In this document: piece by piece, positions 1 through 4,914 of the stretch | Layout: every line of letters starts with the position of its first letter | Numbering within the stretch: position 1 is the stretch's first letter | DNA from: Candidatus Omnitrophota bacterium | GTDB lineage: Bacteria > Omnitrophota > Koll11 > Gorgyraeales > Gorgyraeaceae | Length of the DNA stretch: 6,132 nt | Direction of reading: 5' to 3' | Assembly: GCA_018818505.1 (NCBI GenBank) | Contig: JAHIRR010000108.1 | Span: 1 to 6,132 of the forward strand | The notes under the pieces: generated by a model | Database searches by the model: none | What the model was told of the DNA's origin: nothing | What the model saw: only the letters and a program-made list of their open reading frames with translations | Program-made: the position numbers and the translations under genes

Positions 1-120
1 AACGAAATCCATTATGGTGACATTTTTTGCCGGCATGTCGATGAGTTTCAATGCTATAGGAATGGCGCATTGCGACACAGACCCACACCCAATTATCAAA
101 AGCTTGCCATTAAATTTCAT
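1..120 (-). CDS. Homospermidine synthase / saccharopine dehydrogenase-family protein, N-terminal fragment
   Basis: Only the first 40 codons are present; the gene continues beyond the left edge. The translation starts MKFNGKLLIIGCGSVSQ and ends in TIMDFV. This is a Rossmann nucleotide-binding start with a GCGSVSQ loop at residues 11-17 and an acidic residue after the second strand (Asp38). The spelling matches my memory of homospermidine synthases, which use NAD(P) to build homospermidine from putrescine and/or spermidine in the cytoplasm, and more broadly of the saccharopine dehydrogenase NADP-binding family. The start is supported by an AAAGGAG ribosome binding site 6 nt upstream. The gene is divergent from all others in the window. 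Family-level assignment is fairly secure; the exact enzyme cannot be settled from 40 residues. Confidence 0.75.
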   Translation of the reverse strand, partial: MKFNGKLLIIGCGSVSQCAIPIALKLIDMPAKNVTIMDFV

Positions 121-126
121 AAGGAA

Positions 127-133
127 CTCCTTT
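127..133 (-). promoter_or_regulatory. Ribosome binding site of the minus-strand dehydrogenase-like gene
   Basis: Read on the minus strand this is AAAGGAG, 6 nt before the ATG at 120-118. It is a near-consensus Shine-Dalgarno sequence and fixes the start of the truncated gene. Confidence 0.8.
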
Positions 134-140
134 CGTTATT

Positions 141-212
141 AAAAGATACCACAGAGAACACAGAGATTTTTTTAAATTATATTATTTCTCTGTGTACTCT
201 GTGGTTTCTTTT
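141..212. repeat. 26-bp inverted repeat of the ACCACAGAG type, long hairpin
   Basis: The left arm 141-166 and right arm 187-212 are reverse complements with 24 of 26 positions matching; an AT-rich 20-nt loop separates them. The core is ACCACAGAG followed by ACACAGAGA. A third arm copy lies at 6029-6054. The element sits between the probable promoter and the ribosome binding site of the minus-strand gene, so it would be part of that transcript's leader. I recall similar dispersed palindromes between genes in many environmental genomes. It encodes nothing and could be a non-autonomous mobile repeat or a bidirectional hairpin. Confidence 0.85.
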
Positions 213-229
213 TTCTATATCTATTTTTT

Positions 230-256
230 AGTATAACATATTTTTCTATTTTGCAA
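230..256 (-). promoter_or_regulatory. Probable sigma70-type promoter for the minus-strand gene
   Basis: On the minus strand there is a TATACT -10 box (230-235) preceded by TG one base upstream, giving an extended -10 (TGTTATACT). A TTGCAA -35-like box lies at 251-256, with a rather short 15-nt spacer (16 if TTTGCA is used). Transcription would begin near 223 and give a leader of about 100 nt containing the 141-212 hairpin. The extended -10 partly compensates for the short spacer. Confidence 0.45.
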
Positions 257-291
257 AGAGAAAATTTTTATAATTCCAAAAATATTTAACA

Positions 292-372
292 TGAATGTCA
301 TTGCGAGGAGCAAAGCGACGAAGCCCCGCCCTTTCTGAAGAAAGGGCGGGGCTTCGCTCGCAATGACATTCA
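292..372. repeat. 81-nt intergenic palindromic element (TCATTGCGAG... type)
   Basis: The outer arms 292-307 and 357-372 are perfect 16-bp reverse complements (TGAATGTCATTGCGAG). The inner arms 319-335 and 340-356 form a perfect 17-bp GC-rich stem closed by a TGAA tetraloop. An 11-nt bulge (308-318) lies only on the left side. With one mismatch, pairing extends to 288-376. No T-run follows, so it is not a classical terminator. It is much more GC-rich than its surroundings. The ATTGCGAGGAGC...GCGACGAAGC wording resembles a dispersed repeat I remember from several environmental phyla, so it is probably a member of a genome-wide family. Confidence 0.85.
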
Positions 373-409
373 GGTTACCTTACCAGTTACTTTGAAAATT
401 TTAAAAACG

Positions 410-438
410 TTGTAAATATTTCTTTTGTGTAGTATAAT
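410..438 (+). promoter_or_regulatory. Sigma70-type promoter of the GHKL-ATPase-like gene
   Basis: TTGTAA (410-415) and a consensus TATAAT (433-438) are separated by the optimal 17 nt. Transcription would start around 445, leaving a leader of about 65 nt that contains the 452-492 hairpin. This is the best promoter in the window and probably drives the gene at 510, and perhaps also the next gene, since no good promoter was found between them. Confidence 0.65.
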
Positions 439-451
439 AAACCATAGTCAA

Positions 452-492
452 TCCGACGAGGCTAAGCAGTATAATTGTTTAGCAAAGACGGA
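452..492 (+). promoter_or_regulatory. Hairpin in the 5' leader of the GHKL-ATPase-like gene
   Basis: TCCG (452-455) pairs with CGGA (489-492). Inside it, GCTAAGCA (461-468) pairs with TGTTTAGC (476-483) over 8 bp including one G-U pair, closing a 7-nt loop. Unpaired purine-rich strands ACGAG and AAAGA form an internal loop. The structure ends 6 nt before the conserved ATGGGTGG that leads into the gene. The second exported-protein gene has a leader hairpin of similar architecture in the same place. I could not match it to a known riboswitch class. Confidence 0.4.
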
Positions 493-498
493 ATTTTT

Positions 499-513
499 AT
501 GGGTGGGTTATGA
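499..513 (+). other. Possible four-codon upstream reading frame (MGGL) overlapping the gene start
   Basis: ATG GGT GGG TTA TGA reads Met-Gly-Gly-Leu-stop; its TGA overlaps the ATG at 510 as ATGA. The same four-codon frame, with a synonymous GGG to GGA change, precedes the gene at 1479. Both gene starts lack a clear AGGAGG, so translation by reinitiation is possible. Equally, the ATGGGTGG block may only be a leader sequence preserved by duplication. Confidence 0.25.
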
Positions 514-1361
514 GAAGGTTTGGAAAAGGGCATAGGATAGCCGTGGTATTTATACTGATACTGGCGATGTTATGCGTAGGTGACGCTTATGCTCTTAGAC
601 CTTTCATGCAAAGCAGCAATATTATTAAAAATGAAGAGGAGAGTTCGGATTGGAAACCTAGTCCGGTTGAGAAGACCGTGTATGAATGCTGGCAAGCGAT
701 AGTAAGTAGAGATGATGAAAAAGTGAAACAAATTCTAGAAAGCCTCAAAGAGGGAACGCTGCCTTTGGAAAATTTTCGTTTCGTTACATCAAAGGATTTA
801 GAAATGGCATATAAAAGATATCAATATAGTTATGAGCCAGAACTTCCAAATCCAGAAGCCCAGATGGCAAAACTTATAGCATGGGAGTTTTTATTTAGAA
901 AGGTTGAATATAAAGAAACAAAAGATTCTTTCTTTTGGGCTATTGTTATTGCAGTAGAAAATGTCCTGCAGCATGTAATTCCTTTGCCCGTCAATGGTAA
1001 AGCTTTGATGCTTATGTTCAAACAGGAAATAGGAGAAACAGTAGAGTACTGGATTTACATTATTGATTCTGGCGAGGGTATGCCCGTACAAGAAGTTATT
1101 AATGGTAAATATCGGGCTAAAACTGGCAGATGGAAAGAATCGATAGAGTGGCTTAAAGAAAACTTACAGATGACAGGAGATTGGGCGATAGTTTCTTTTG
1201 GAGAGCAGTGGGGCTCTGTATCCAGAATAGTTAAAGCGCCATTATTCGACTATCCGTCAATCGGGACATTGTTCGCCGTCCATTTTGTTTTACCACTTGA
1301 TCTTTTCAAATCGCTTATCAAAAAGTTTTCTTCGAATAAAATATTACACCGTAATTTATAA
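510..1361 (+). CDS. Predicted exported protein with GHKL (histidine-kinase-type) ATPase-like domain
   Basis: A 283-residue protein. Residues 1-28 look like a signal peptide or membrane anchor: basic RRFGKGHR, a hydrophobic core at about 10-24, then DAYA, followed by LRPFMQSSNIIK. Residues 50-135 are helical and unrecognised. From about 138 to 265 it resembles a HATPase_c/GHKL fold: an N-box-like segment AIVIAVENVLQHV (Glu150, Asn151, His155), a G1 box DSGEGM at 187-192, and a C-terminal GTLFAVHFVLPL (252-263) like the GTxFxxxLP end of these domains. The glycine-rich G2/ATP-lid is poor (TGDWAIVSFGEQWG), so ATP binding may be altered. There is no dimerisation/phosphoacceptor His domain or receiver. 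The start is firm: the only in-frame start codon after the upstream stop at 480-482 is ATG 510. A nucleotide-binding domain behind a secretion signal is odd. It could instead be membrane-anchored with the ATPase part in the cytoplasm. Fold assignment is moderate, function unknown. Confidence 0.7.
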   Translation: MRRFGKGHRIAVVFILILAMLCVGDAYALRPFMQSSNIIKNEEESSDWKPSPVEKTVYECWQAIVSRDDEKVKQILESLKEGTLPLENFRFVTSKDLEMAYKRYQYSYEPELPNPEAQMAKLIAWEFLFRKVEYKETKDSFFWAIVIAVENVLQHVIPLPVNGKALMLMFKQEIGETVEYWIYIIDSGEGMPVQEVINGKYRAKTGRWKESIEWLKENLQMTGDWAIVSFGEQWGSVSRIVKAPLFDYPSIGTLFAVHFVLPLDLFKSLIKKFSSNKILHRNL

Positions 1362-1427
1362 CATATATGTTTCAAAGTAAGATACAAAGCACATGGGTAG
1401 CTTTACGGCAGGTAAAAAAACAATCAT

Positions 1428-1468
1428 TTCTGCGAAGCCAAAGGCGAAAGCGCTTTGGCGAAGCAGAA
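1428..1468 (+). promoter_or_regulatory. Hairpin immediately upstream of the second exported-protein gene
   Basis: TTCTGC (1428-1433) pairs with GCAGAA (1463-1468). A symmetric GAA/GAA internal loop follows, then GCCAAAG (1437-1443) with CTTTGGC (1453-1459), then GC/GC closing a GAAA tetraloop (1446-1449) with one bulged G. The structure abuts the conserved ATGGGTGG block. It parallels the 452-492 hairpin in place and layout but not in sequence. It may act at the RNA level or be a palindromic repeat; no T-run follows, so it is not a simple terminator. The rest of the 1362-1454 spacer shows no convincing promoter. Confidence 0.45.
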
Positions 1469-1482
1469 TGGGTGGATTATGA
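1468..1482 (+). other. Possible four-codon upstream reading frame (MGGL), second copy
   Basis: ATG GGT GGA TTA TGA, the counterpart of 499-513, again overlaps the downstream ATG as ATGA. It differs by one silent base. Its own ribosome binding site is weak. Confidence 0.25.
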
Positions 1483-2636
1483 GAAGGTTTGGAAAAGGGT
1501 ATAGGATATTTTTAGTATTTATACTGATAACGCTATTTTTGTGCATAGATAGCGGATATGCTTTGTCTAATCTCAGGATTCCTTTAGGGTCTAGCAGTAT
1601 AGAGAAAGCCTTACGTGGAGAGAATTCTCATTTCGATCTTTACGGAGTGGCTATTGATGAGGAGGGCAAAAGATTAGCAATAGAACAGTATCAGATTGCA
1701 ATAAATAGACTTATTGCTTGGCTAGAAGGAAACAACATATCAATTTCAAATGTTGTAATATATGGAAGTTTTGCTGGTTTCAAGAGCAACTTGCCAAGGT
1801 TAGGCGTGCGTAATATTAATTCGTCTATTTTGGAAGCATTATTACTTCAAACTAAAGACACACCATTAGACATAGATATTTGTGTGCCTATCAACATGAA
1901 AAGAGAAAAAGCTCTAGTCGGAGATTTGGCAGCACTATGCAAAGATATACTTAATGAGAACGGAATAAAGGTTCAGGTTCTTGGGAAGGAAACTCTGGTT
2001 TTAATCTTAGAATCTCATAAACCAGAAGTTCCAATATCTGAATTTGCTGGTGATAGTTTAATTAAGGCATACCAAGTCACCCTTGCTTCAAATCTTGCTA
2101 CAGGTAGCAGTAAGAATCTAGAGAAAATTACAGATGATGGGATACGGGTTAGTTCAGATGGGATCTTCTCTGCAAGATTCAAACTAGGTGAGGCAGGGGG
2201 GCCTTCCTACGGAGATTATACTTATAGAAATATGCATATAACGCCAGCATATCATATTGCAGAAGCAGTACAAAAATATAAAAAAGGACTACAAGACTTT
2301 GATCCAACAACTGATGTGGAAGTTATGTGTGGTAAGTGCTATAGAGAAAACGATACAAAGTTAGCAAATTTATCATGTTACACTAACATTTTGCATCTAG
2401 AATTAAAAGCAGGGGATGAGATAGATGTAATATTAAGGCCGATAGGTAAATTACCCCAGAAAGTTTTGTTATTTATCATAAGAGAAGTTGTGAAAGCATT
2501 GAAAGATGAATTGTATGCTCATAACGGGTATAAGACAATACTAATCAATTATGAAAATTTTGAAGTACTAATATCCGAGCAGAAGACTTTGAACAAGAGA
2601 ATGCTTCCTTCTGCTAAGATTCGTAAAGAGATCTAA
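1479..2636 (+). CDS. Predicted exported protein: nucleotidyltransferase-like domain fused to HPr-like domain
   Basis: A 385-residue protein starting MRRFGKGYR. I chose ATG 1479 because leader and N-terminus match the gene at 510 almost base for base; an in-frame TTG at 1455 would add eight residues from within a hairpin. Residues 1-28 are a signal peptide or anchor (hydrophobic core 10-23, then SGYA), followed by a LSNLRIPLGSSSIEK segment. Residues 70-190 resemble a nucleotidyltransferase fold: VVIYGSFAG with Gly96-Ser97, and after an unusually long insert LDIDICV with Asp131 and Asp133. A third catalytic acid is not obvious. Residues 228-337 resemble HPr of the phosphotransferase system: NMHITPA aligns with the HARPA active-site loop, keeping the His (253) and Pro but with Thr for Arg, then a helix, TDVEV, and KAGDEIDV matching the KGDEI turn. 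HPr normally carries phosphate from enzyme I in the cytoplasm. No catalytic role can be claimed. It probably shares transcription with the gene before it. Confidence 0.65.
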   Translation: MRRFGKGYRIFLVFILITLFLCIDSGYALSNLRIPLGSSSIEKALRGENSHFDLYGVAIDEEGKRLAIEQYQIAINRLIAWLEGNNISISNVVIYGSFAGFKSNLPRLGVRNINSSILEALLLQTKDTPLDIDICVPINMKREKALVGDLAALCKDILNENGIKVQVLGKETLVLILESHKPEVPISEFAGDSLIKAYQVTLASNLATGSSKNLEKITDDGIRVSSDGIFSARFKLGEAGGPSYGDYTYRNMHITPAYHIAEAVQKYKKGLQDFDPTTDVEVMCGKCYRENDTKLANLSCYTNILHLELKAGDEIDVILRPIGKLPQKVLLFIIREVVKALKDELYAHNGYKTILINYENFEVLISEQKTLNKRMLPSAKIRKEI

Positions 2637-2718
2637 ATATATTCCTGCCTTACTATTTTCTGTTGTTTTTTCGAAGGTTTCACCAGACCAAAAGACACCT
2701 TGCGGAATTTTATTATCA

Positions 2719-2747
2719 TTGCATTTTTCCCACTTTGGTTGTAGAAT
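2719..2747 (+). promoter_or_regulatory. Weak promoter candidate upstream of the hflK operon
   Basis: TTGCAT (2719-2724) and TAGAAT (2742-2747) lie 17 nt apart; the -10 matches consensus in five of six positions and the -35 in three of six. It would give a leader of about 200 nt including the inverted repeat and branched structure described below. A better promoter was not found by eye in 2637-2959, but the hflK operon needs one unless it is read through from upstream. Confidence 0.25.
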
Positions 2748-2760
2748 AAGTCTAGATTTA

Positions 2761-2860
2761 CCCCATTCCAAATTCTGAGTGATGCGCGATTTATTTTTTG
2801 GAACTACTTGCGTGCAATTCTGATGGATTGTTAGGTGATCTTTAAGAATTTGGAACGGGG
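2761..2860. repeat. 16-bp inverted repeat spanning 100 bp of intergenic DNA
   Basis: CCCCATTCCAAATTCT (2761-2776) and AGAATTTGGAACGGGG (2845-2860) are reverse complements with 15 of 16 matches, separated by 68 bp. The ends could be the termini of a small non-autonomous element or a long-range stem in the hflK leader. I found no target-site duplication by eye and no transposase. Confidence 0.55.
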
Positions 2861-2868
2861 TTCAATTC

Positions 2869-2941
2869 GCAGACGCCATTGGCATCTGCGATGCCAATGG
2901 CTGCAAGTTACTAAAATTTTCAATTTTCGTAACTTGTCTGC
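2869..2941 (+). promoter_or_regulatory. Branched (three-way junction) RNA structure in the hflK leader
   Basis: GCAGA (2869-2873) can pair with TCTGC (2937-2941), enclosing two hairpins. The first is 11 perfect base pairs, GCCATTGGCAT (2875-2885) with ATGCCAATGGC (2891-2901), loop CTGCG. The second is CAAGTTAC (2904-2911) with GTAACTTG (2929-2936), continued past one mismatch by AAAATT/AATTTT. The structure ends 6 nt before the ribosome binding site. GCAGA can instead pair locally with TCTGC at 2885-2889, so two exclusive folds exist. No known riboswitch class recognised. Confidence 0.45.
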
Positions 2942-2947
2942 TCATTG

Positions 2948-2954
2948 AAGGAGG
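2948..2954 (+). promoter_or_regulatory. Ribosome binding site of hflK
   Basis: AAGGAGG ends 5 nt before ATG 2960. Because it lies inside the extension that a TTG start at 2945 would translate, it decides in favour of ATG 2960. Confidence 0.9.
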
Positions 2955-2959
2955 CACTC

Positions 2960-3964
2960 ATGGACTTTAACACACCTGATGAATTGTTGGGAGGCGGTAA
3001 GAAGGTTAGGCCTGTGGCAGGCATGCCTGATATAAGGAAGTATGTGATTCCTGCAGTGGCTGGGTTTTTAGTTTTGACGTTTATATTTTCAGGGCTTTAT
3101 TCTGTCGGGCCTGATGAGGTGGGCGTAATAAGGAGATTTGGAAAATATGTGCGCACCACAGATCCCGGGCTTCATTTTAAGATCCCGATGGGCGTAGAAA
3201 AGGCCAACAAGGTCAAGGTAAAATATATATTTAAGGAAGAATTTGGTTTCAGGACCTTGAAGCCGGGGATAAAGACACAGTATTCCTCAAGGGAATATTT
3301 TGACGAGTCGCTTATGCTTACAGGAGACCTTAATGTCCTGGTCGTCGAGTGGATAGTACAGTTCAAGATAAAAGATCCTGTGAAATTATTGTTTAACATA
3401 AGAGACCCGCGTGAGACCATGCACGCTATATCTGAGGCAGTGATGAGACAGATAGTGGGCGATGATTCAGTGAGTGGTATTCTGACCGCCAGAAGGATGG
3501 AGATAAATCAGACAGCGCAGGATAAATTGCAGGAGATACTGGATTCTTACGATAGCGGCATCCAGATAGTCACTGTGAAACTGCAGGACGTAAACCCTCC
3601 TGACGAGGTAAAGTCATCTTTTAACGAAGTGAACGAGGCAAAGCAGGAAAAGGAAAAGATGATAAACCAGGCCTGGGAGGCCTACAATAAAGCCATACCT
3701 GCCGCAAAGGGCGAGGCAGAAAAGACCATCAAAGAGTCTGAAGGGTATGCGCTCAAGAGAATAAACGCGGCAAAAGGAGATGCAGCGAGATTTATAGATA
3801 CATGGAATGCATATAGGGAGGCAAAAGAGGTCACGCGCAAGAGATTATATCTAGAGACAATGAATGAGGTGTTGCCAAAGGCAGGGCAGAAATACATCAT
3901 GGATGCATCATCTAACAGCATACTACCTCTACTTAAATTAAACAGGGCCGGAGGTGCACAATGA
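2960..3964 (+). CDS. hflK: HflK, SPFH/band-7 modulator of membrane protease FtsH
   Basis: A 334-residue protein. After a short polar N-terminus there is one membrane helix at 28-49 (YVIPAVAGFLVLTFIFSGLYSV), then the SPFH start VGPDEVGVIRRFGKYVRTTDPGLHFKIP (48-76), typical of HflK. The SPFH domain runs to about 215, with the family signature VTVKLQDVNPPDEVKSSFNEV (204-224). A long charged Ala/Glu/Lys coiled coil follows (225-300), then a C-terminal tail. With HflC it forms a large periplasm-facing ring around FtsH in the inner membrane and tempers its proteolysis. It is shorter than E. coli HflK (about 419), lacking the long Gly-rich cytoplasmic N-terminus; only a GGG at 11-13 remains. Its TGA overlaps the hflC ATG, so the two are translationally coupled. 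An insert-like stretch FRTLKPGIKTQYSS (98-111) is usual in bacterial HflK. Confidence 0.95.
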   Translation: MDFNTPDELLGGGKKVRPVAGMPDIRKYVIPAVAGFLVLTFIFSGLYSVGPDEVGVIRRFGKYVRTTDPGLHFKIPMGVEKANKVKVKYIFKEEFGFRTLKPGIKTQYSSREYFDESLMLTGDLNVLVVEWIVQFKIKDPVKLLFNIRDPRETMHAISEAVMRQIVGDDSVSGILTARRMEINQTAQDKLQEILDSYDSGIQIVTVKLQDVNPPDEVKSSFNEVNEAKQEKEKMINQAWEAYNKAIPAAKGEAEKTIKESEGYALKRINAAKGDAARFIDTWNAYREAKEVTRKRLYLETMNEVLPKAGQKYIMDASSNSILPLLKLNRAGGAQ

Positions 3965-4908
3965 AGACGACGATAAATATTGCAATAGGTATCTTAGTAA
4001 TGACGATGCTTCTTTTCTTAAGCGGAGCGATTTATACGATCGATGAGACACAACAGGTGGTTATTACACAGTTCGGAGAACCGATAGGAAAGCCCATTGT
4101 AACGTCAGGGCTTCATTTTAAATTGCCTTTTATTCAGCAGGCAAACTATTTTGAAGAACGTATTCTTCAGTGGGATGGTAACCCAAACCAGATTCCTACC
4201 AAAGATAAGAGATACATATGGGTGGATACAACAGCGAGATGGAAGATAGTGGACGCTCTTAAGTTTATGCAGTCAGTGACAAATGAAGTCGGCGCGCACG
4301 CAAGATTGGACGACATAGTGGATTCTGCGACAAGGGATTATATCACGAGTCATAACCTTGTTGAGATTGTGCGCAATTCAAATCGCTTGATAGAATCCAG
4401 TCTTTCTAAAGAACAGGATGAGATAAAGGCAGCTGACGAGGCGCTTGAGACAATAAAGGTCGGCAGGGATGCTATTACACGCGGGATACTGAAAAAGGCC
4501 CGTGAAATAGTGCCGCAGTATGGCATAGCGCTTGTGGACGTAAGGATTAAGAGGATTAACTATGTAAGTGATGTGCGCGACAAGGTCTATGAGAGGATGA
4601 TATCTGAGAGAAAGAGGGCGGCTGAGAGATATCGCTCAGAGGGCCAGGGCAAAAAAAGAGAGATAGAAGGCCAGATGCAGAAGGAGTTAAAGCAGATCAG
4701 CTCAGAGGCATATAAGACGGCAGAAGAGATAAAGGGAAAAGGCGACGCAAGCGCAATAGCGATCTACGCGGACGCCTATAATAAAGATCCTGAGTTCTAT
4801 TCTTTTTTAAAGACGCTCGAGACTTATAAGAACACTGTAGACAGCGGCACAATGATCATCTTCAGCCCGGATAGTGACTATCTGGAATATTTCAACACTG
4901 CGCAATAG
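3961..4908 (+). CDS. hflC: HflC, SPFH/band-7 partner of HflK
   Basis: A 315-residue protein, a little shorter than E. coli HflC (334). One N-terminal membrane helix (5-25) is followed by YTIDETQQVVITQFGEPIG (25-43) and GLHFKLPF (50-57), the standard start of HflC. The SPFH domain extends to about 205 and includes LVDVRIKRINYV (191-202). The stretch 212-275 (MISERKRAAERYRSEGQGK and on through KGKGDASAIAIYADAYNKDPEFYSF) is the diagnostic HflC C-terminal coiled coil and YNKDPEFY segment. The hydrophobic end MIIFSPDSDYLEYF (298-311) matches the family. It assembles alternately with HflK. A GGAGGTG ribosome binding site (3950-3956) lies inside the hflK end, and ATGA overlap couples the two. Confidence 0.95.
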   Translation: MKTTINIAIGILVMTMLLFLSGAIYTIDETQQVVITQFGEPIGKPIVTSGLHFKLPFIQQANYFEERILQWDGNPNQIPTKDKRYIWVDTTARWKIVDALKFMQSVTNEVGAHARLDDIVDSATRDYITSHNLVEIVRNSNRLIESSLSKEQDEIKAADEALETIKVGRDAITRGILKKAREIVPQYGIALVDVRIKRINYVSDVRDKVYERMISERKRAAERYRSEGQGKKREIEGQMQKELKQISSEAYKTAEEIKGKGDASAIAIYADAYNKDPEFYSFLKTLETYKNTVDSGTMIIFSPDSDYLEYFNTAQ

Positions 4909-4914
4909 GAAGAT

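Noticed and set aside
292..372. Rho-independent terminator
   Set aside because: No T-run follows either side of the stem, and no gene ends toward it.
452..509. Known riboswitch (cyclic di-GMP class I or preQ1) ahead of the ATPase-like gene
   Set aside because: A GCAAAG string follows a hairpin, but the second hairpin, tetraloop receptor and other conserved core bases of the cyclic di-GMP class are absent; no preQ1 pseudoknot signature either.
1455..1478. Upstream in-frame TTG start for the nucleotidyltransferase/HPr-like gene
   Set aside because: It lies inside a hairpin, has no good ribosome binding site, and the homologous gene at 510 has no possible start upstream of the corresponding ATG.
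2761..2860. Insertion sequence
   Set aside because: Inverted ends exist, but there is no transposase coding capacity and no visible target duplication.
2568..2861. Minus-strand open frame as a real gene
   Set aside because: No ATG/GTG start with a ribosome binding site, overlaps the end of a convincing gene, and the translation resembles no family I know.
2945..2959. In-frame TTG start for hflK
   Set aside because: The extension would translate the AAGGAGG ribosome binding site itself; ATG 2960 is ideally spaced from it.
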